DNA of 64,000 bases from Coprinus comatus (taxonomy: Eukaryota > Basidiomycota > Agaricomycetes > Agaricales > Agaricaceae): NCBI GenBank assembly GCA_034638255.1, contig JAWPGT010000007.1, positions 930,001 through 994,000 of the forward strand, given 5' to 3'. Below the pieces are notes generated by a model that had not been told where the DNA came from, made no database searches, and was given only the letters and a program-made list of their open reading frames with translations. How positions within the stretch are numbered: the first letter of the stretch is position 1; the number at the start of each line of letters is the position of its first letter. Both the position numbers and the translations under genes were made by a program. Below are positions 58,417 to 64,000 of this stretch, in pieces.

Positions 58417-61400
58417 TCAACTATTTTCCATGATTTTCATGATCCCAACACGGTTTGTGTCACTTCCTGTTTCCATCTCAGCCAAAGCTGTTCTGCAGTC
58501 AGACCCGAGCGTTGAGTGAAGGATCAACAGATATATGTTTGCCAGTTAACTTACTTGTATGCTACGCAACATTCCCGACGAACTGTAGAACTCTTCCACC
58601 TTTGTCGTTTAGAATTCGCAGACTGCATTTCTTCGTCTAAAGCTGAATAAAGTTGTTAGTTGAAATAACCCCCTTTCCAATAAAACTACCAACCTGGATC
58701 TTCCCCGAGCAATTTCAAACGATCAATAGGTAGGTATTGCCTTTGGAATGTTAAGCCGTTATTATAAGAATTAAGAAAAAGGCTTACCAAGATTTATTCT
58801 TGTCAAAGAATCTGAGGATATGAAGTTTACTTCTACGCTTCTCCCGGGCTTCTGCGCAAACTTGTAGAATGTTACGAGGTACGTCAGGATCGTCGTCTTC
58901 GAATATTACAGCAGGCCACCAAGGGTAAGAATCTAAAGAATCATCAGCCCCCGTGATGTTTTATTATTATCCTCAACGGCATACCTGCTTTCGCCCAAAC
59001 TAAGCGTGATTTAATTTAGTATATGGAGTTGTTCAAAGACAAGAGAGAACTACGGACCAAGTGTCCCCCCTTCAAGTGTGTCACCCTCACCTAAGACAAC
59101 ATTTACCAGGTCTTCCTTTTTGTTGAGTGGCATATTTGGCATTAACATTTGGGTCTGCGTCTCTTCCTTCTGTCTACCTCGTCTCTTCGTCTTTGGGTTT
59201 CTAGAATCTTCTGTCGTGTCACTTCCAAATTCACTAAGAGAACTCAACTCAGAATCCATGCCTCTTGGAAGCATAGAACTAGATGACTCTCCGAGTGTCT
59301 CTGGAAAAAGACCAAAAGCATTCGTAATGGATTGGCGACGCATCATATCTTGCTGTAACTGTTGTTGTTGACTCTGGCGTCTTTCCTTTTCTTCCTTTCT
59401 CTTGAGATTCTTGGCACGGCGTATAGCAGGGGTATCGAGTTCCTCAATAATTATAGTTCCATTAGCGCTCTCAACAATCTTGCTTGGTGGGGGTAATGAA
59501 ACATCCAAAGGAGCTGGTTTCGGTCGCATATCAGATACAGGTCGGGGATCGACTGTGGAGATTATCTGTTCTTCAATCGGATGTGCTGCTAGTTGAGATG
59601 GTATCGCCTGTGTGCCCTGGGGAGGGGCAGGGTTGACCGACTGATCCGATATATTGTCTAACACGTCCATATTTTGTGGTTTGACTTCCTCGGAGAGCCG
59701 TATTAGTTGCCGAGAGACTGGGCGAGTGGTCGAAGCAGATGATATAGGTCGTTCAACACTAACTTCTCGTTGCGTGCCGGTCACTATAATCTGTTCCTGT
59801 GTTTCCGAAATAGGTGTTACAGGTCCTGGGACAGGTGTGTTGACTTGTTGTAATGGTTCTTCATAGGTAGATGAGCAATGCGGAAATGCTATATAGAAAT
59901 GAAAGTTAATACAAACCTGTTCTCATTCGCTTCTTTGGAGGAGGAAGGGTAGATCGATCAACTGGTTGCCGCCCTCCTCTCCGATGGTTAGGAGGTAAGA
60001 TCCAACCACCATCAAACATTTCGAAGGAAACCTTATTGTCAACGTCCGCAACCATTGGCGGAATTTCCGATTGACCAGGTAGAGTAATCGAAGGTCTTTT
60101 TCTTCTAGGAGGATGTCGTTCAGATAGAGGGGATATTGGACTTTGATCAGTTTCGCTGTGGTAATTTGCTATGCCATTCGGCATGGTATCGATCATAACA
60201 TGTTTGGGCCTTGGGATGCGGAATCCTTGAGGATCGTTCGTGTCCTGGGATTGTGTTATGGTAGCCTCGGGTTGTGTGGCTTGAGATACAAAAAGATTCG
60301 GAGCGGCATCTTGGTTATTATGGCCCTGATATAGTAAAGTCAAGGCTTCCGCGGCAGTAGCCATAGCTGCCGCCTTCTTTGCATTGGCGCGTTCAAGCTC
60401 AGCCTTGCGGTCACGTTTCGGTTTCCTGGCCTTCGGAGGAGGGGGTGGAGGAGGAGGGGCAGGTGCCGGCGGTGGTTTAAGCTTGGGAAGCTCGTAGTTG
60501 AATAAGGAAGCAAGGGGGTCATCATGAAGATCAATCGGGAGGTCGGCCTTAATTGGAGCGGACGATGTGATGAACTCGAGCACATCCATTGGAGGCTCAA
60601 GATCCCCGATGGGCAGTATATCTATAACTTCATTTAATGCATCAGGATGATCAACATCCATTTCCCTTGATGGCGATGGGGATTCGATCGCATTCAACTC
60701 CGTCGGTTCCGCTTTTGCATATTGATTATTGGACGTGATTTGAGGCGTCGTGACCTTTTCCTTGTCCAGCTCTTCATAGAGAGGTACCACGTTCTTCTTT
60801 AGTCGCACAGCTGCTCGATAAATTGCAGAATCCTGTTGGTTATATAGGATGGCGTTGTCAATGACAAGATTCACATCATCCTATTCAGGGTCAGACACTA
60901 GGAACACACTGTCATCATCATATGAAGCGGCGTACCTTGAACGCCTGAACATCCCAGTATTCGTGTTCGTCCATCTTCGCCTCAATCGTGGTCCAGCACA
61001 TGGGTTTCGTCACAATGTCGTAGTAATCTGGGACAACAAGCTTGGAAACCGGGTTTTTAAAGAACTCCTGTTTATCCAGTCTGATACGTATTTGGATCAG
61101 GACTGGGTTACGCAACATTCATATACACTCACGATACAATGCGTTCAAAGATCCGCCTCGTTGAGTCTTGATGAGGAAAGAAAATTTTCGCAATCACTTC
61201 ATAAATTATCTCAGCTTGTCTGTACTTCCGTGTTTCACGTTTGCGACATAGTTCAGTAAGGCTCCGTAGGGCCACAAGGTCCTCGCGTAATCGATGTAAT
61301 TGCTGAGAAGAAATTAGGGTCCATGGTATTTACTCGAGAAAACTGCGTACCTCGAGCTTCATCAACTTTTCTCTTTCAGAGCGCATTTTAACGCCAGCAG

Positions 61401-63025
61401 CCGCGGTCCATGGTTCCAAGTGTAATCTCTTGAGAAGAGGCGCGCCTCTTCGAACTTCACGTTTCAAGCTCCAATACCGACACAATAACTGCACGAACTC
61501 GGCCTTTTTGCGAACCGTTACTTTCGTGATATATTGCAAAATCCGGTTAACTATGAGAGCAGGTACAACAGGAGGTCCAGTCTGATATGTCTTGGCATAG
61601 GCGCGAGCAGCTTTGTTTGCTTTCCCCTCGACGTCATCATAGCTTTGACGCTCTTCCGCAGCGAGAGCAATTGCGCGGGCTTCCTGTTGCTCTTTCTGTT
61701 TTAAAAGATGTCAAAAAGTGAAATTAAGATATGTTTCTTCAGGACGCACAGGAAGATGTCTCTCGCAGTAGCATGTCAGAGTAGCTGGTTCTGAGCCCTG
61801 GGTACTCTTCATCGATGAGAGTAATTTCTCTTTGCGGGCACAGGTTGCATGGAAGGCAAGGAAACAGGATGTTTTCGCACATTGAATACAGGCACCTTCT
61901 CTGATATCGCATATGCTACACCTCTACATATAGATAAGTTCTTTCCACACTACTTTGCCTGAAAGGATTCACGCACCAGTCTCCACCTTGGCTTTGTTAT
62001 CTTTTCCACGCCCGCCACTGGTTCCATAAACACCTCATTCACAACACGAGTTTCTGGTACCCATATTGCGCATAGTAGATGTACCCAATCTCCATGTGTT
62101 GTCTGCTTAAACGCGCCACCTTCGTTTGGGCATAAAATACATGACTTGAGGCATCTTAGACAGGGTTCTCTGCGGACTGCGTAACAAAACGTACCACTGG
62201 GTTTTCAGGCGAGACGGTACATTTTCGACATAACCATTGACCTTCTGGTATATAAGGCACACCATAGCAATCTAGAGGAGGTCGCATCAAGAAAATATTT
62301 GAGAAGGAAAGTGCTGTCACGTACCTTGGTGGACTGCCAAATTGCACCCATCACAGAATACTATTGCATTACTGTTTTCCCCCTCAGAATCATCGCATAC
62401 GGCACAAGTAGAATCTTCAGATGGAAGAGCAAGGTCGGGCTTGGGAATGTTTTTAGTCTGCGAAATATGTTAAGATCACGAATTCAATAGAATTAATATG
62501 GAAGGTAAGTGTATCCCACCAAGTCGAACCACTCCTTCTCTAGCCGGTCCATGACAATCTCAAACAACTCATATGACACCTTATCAAGCTGTTCTTTACG
62601 ACGCTCTGCGTTGATGATGTCTAACCATTCCTGGTCTATACATGATGAGAACGTAGAACACATACGAGGTGACCATGGTAAAAGCAAACCTTGTTCATCC
62701 ATGTCATACTCGACTTGTCGTGCAAGATCGCTCTCTAGGGGTTCTAGGGAGGATGGAATCACTCATCGGCGTAACTCATAGATTAAGACGCACCAATATG
62801 CCGGATGTAATGCTCCGGTCTTGTAAAGTCCGAAAAGTCGTTGTCTACATCACCCTTAGAACTATTACCATCATAACTCGACTATTGCATATACTCACAT
62901 CCATATGAACGAGCCTGAAGATCATGTACACCGGCGGGCTGCGTCGAAACCTCGTCTTCTACTTTCTCATAAACAACCTTGGGAAGCAAAGTTGCTGCCG
63001 GAGACATTCGGCCCGTGCGGCCCAT
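58417..63025 (-). CDS. NTO1: Nto1/BRPF-like chromatin reader (EPL1-like, PHD, extended PHD, bromodomain, PWWP)
   Basis: Probable scaffold of a MYST histone acetyltransferase complex (NuA3 or MOZ type). Seventeen exons join to 1257 aa: 62899-63025, 62794-62844, 62520-62743, 62325-62457, 62195-62271, 61977-62144, 61750-61923, 61351-61695, 61133-61302, 60936-61080, 59917-60880, 59058-59888, 58985-58999, 58788-58932, 58694-58740, 58555-58636, 58417-58492. Order: enhancer-of-polycomb-like block (about 55-135, [18 protein letters not shown]), PHD (150-200, [20 protein letters not shown]), zinc knuckle and extended PHD (205-318, [14 protein letters not shown]), helical region, bromodomain (about 440-580, [23 protein letters not shown]), long disordered arm, PWWP (1137-1225, [14 protein letters not shown]). 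Yeast Nto1 lacks bromodomain and PWWP while BRPF1 has them, so this form resembles animal BRPF. The last exon is recovered by splicing a GTAAGT donor that otherwise reads as a stop. Confidence 0.9.
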
Positions 63026-63207
63026 GTTTATATAGTCTCTTGCGTTTTATGTACCAGTTTTCAGGTAAAAGTGTTCAATAATGGCCGGTAGGGAGTGTAA
63101 TGTAGCTCGTCGCTGTTCCATTCACCAACATTGGTCTAGGTCACCATAACCGACGCGTGACTCAGTGACAGATGAGCCATATAGCGCACGTGATTGTGAC
63201 AAACTAC

Positions 63208-64000
63208 TTATAGCTCGTCTACACGTCGGTTACTTTCCGATCCTCTAGCTTCCTGTTTACTATCATCTACACTATGCTTCCTTGCTTTCGGCTGCTCGCC
63301 CATCATCCCTGGATACCCGTGAATATCATGATAATTTGCACCATGACCTTCTTTGATGGCCTTTTCAAAGTCAATGAAATCCGAAAATCCCCCATGTGCA
63401 AGTGCCAGGCGTTGTGCCTCTTGTTTCCGTTCGATTTCCAACTCCTTTTCATCCGGGACAAACTCCTCTGCTCTTGCTTCGTCATTTGCTTTCGCTAAAT
63501 TGGCCGACCCATTCAATATCGAGTCAAAGAAGCGGGATAGTGAATCAAGCTTGTTGATCCCTTGAAGTATAAACAGACTAATGAGCTAACACCCTTGGAA
63601 GCGGGTACCTTGTTACCATACCTTCATATCTCACCGGATTGATTGAACCCGCAGGGTACACTAAAACCTTGGCGTCCTTCTTACCACCTGCCTCCAAACC
63701 GAAGATTACGGACGTCTTTCCTTTCCTATCTCGATGTGAAGCAAGTTCAAGTTGCCCAGCATACTTGTTGGCTAAAACTTTCCATAACAATGGAACCTTC
63801 TTGTCTTTTGTCATCAGCAGTACCACATTCTTATCTTTGTTCTTAAGTCAAAATTGAACACTTCATTTACGGATATTCAGGAAGTTGACCAACATACATT
63901 CTTAATCCATGATCGTATTTCCGCCGCTCTGTAATGTTTCGTGACGTGGTTTGGAATCCCGCGCGAAGCCCAGTAATAAAATGCACTAGCCGATGCTTCA
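63208..64000 (-). CDS. PDI/thioredoxin-like ER protein, C-terminal part (5' partial at window edge)
   Basis: Only the last three exons are inside the window: 63898-64000 (open at the right edge), 63622-63841 and 63208-63560, giving 225 aa. They show a thioredoxin-like beta-alpha fold (NVVLLMTKDKKVPLLWKVLA, KTSVIFGLEAGGKKDAKVLV, GSINPVRYEG). A Lys/Glu-rich helical tail follows, and the extreme C-terminus RRVDEL is a KDEL-type ER retrieval signal. Fungal MPD1/P5-like disulfide isomerases have this order of a Trx-like region, charged tail and xDEL end. The catalytic CxxC domain would be upstream, outside the window, so activity cannot be judged. The gene reads toward NTO1 on the same strand with about 180 bp between them. 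Confidence 0.75.

Overview
This 64 kb window looks like nuclear chromosomal DNA of a filamentous basidiomycete, most likely an agaricomycete; I cannot name the species. The evidence is consistent: genes are split by many 45-70 nt GT-AG introns, often with very small exons. Base composition is moderately AT-rich with T/A runs between genes. Several proteins are fungal types (hybrid histidine kinase, Rom2-type RhoGEF with a CNH domain, Kre9/Knh1-like wall proteins, Bir1, Nto1). There are no operons and no phage or insertion-sequence genes, and I saw no obvious transposon. I built exon models by hand from splice sites and reading-frame phase. Wherever a total length is given, the exons join in one open frame.

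Layout, left to right. 1-1404(+): 3' end of a gene with a response-regulator receiver domain. 2375-5267(+): RanBP3/Yrb2-like Ran-binding protein. 5828-7103(+): ALG5 glucosyltransferase. 8488-11680(-): RNA-binding RBR E3 ligase A. 13026-15395(-): lysyl-tRNA synthetase with a probable mitochondrial leader. 16854-17820(+): GPI-type wall protein. 18992-24958(-): 17-exon Rho1 GEF with two DH domains. 25612-27170(+): UBA-C2H2-UBX protein. 27289-29241(-): F-box protein. 31192-33861(-) and 33960-36814(+): Bir1/survivin and WAPL, diverging from a 98 bp promoter. 37403-42145(-): complete Argonaute of about 27 exons. 42718-45849(-): tRNase Z long form. 46138-47570(+): cysteine-desulfurase-like PLP enzyme. 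47744-48242(-): small Kre9-like secreted protein. 50276-52241(+): FAD monooxygenase. 53072-57120(+): RBR E3 ligase B (CCCH x2, RRM-like, KH-like, RBR, CaaX). 57299-58079(-): RPB7. 58184-58257(+): tRNA-Ile(AAT). 58417-63025(-): Nto1/BRPF-like chromatin reader. 63208-64000(-): 3' part of a PDI-like ER protein ending in a KDEL-type signal.

Most genes are housekeeping and unrelated in function. Some neighbours do share themes. BIR1 and WAPL both act on chromosome segregation and share a promoter carrying an MCB-type ACGCGT box. RPB7 (Pol II) and a tRNA gene (Pol III) lie head to head. The two RBR ligases are paralogues that combine RNA-binding modules with a ubiquitin-ligase catalytic core; copy B also ends in a CaaX prenylation box. 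Together with Argonaute, tRNase Z, lysyl-tRNA synthetase, RPB7 and the tRNA gene, RNA biology is well represented.

The observations most worth following are the CaaX-ended RNA-binding RBR protein, the tandem-DH RhoGEF, the MCB-type divergent promoter, the Argonaute micro-exons, and the two-start lysyl-tRNA synthetase. Three weak candidate small genes (near 30.7, 42.5 and 48.8 kb) are recorded with low confidence.
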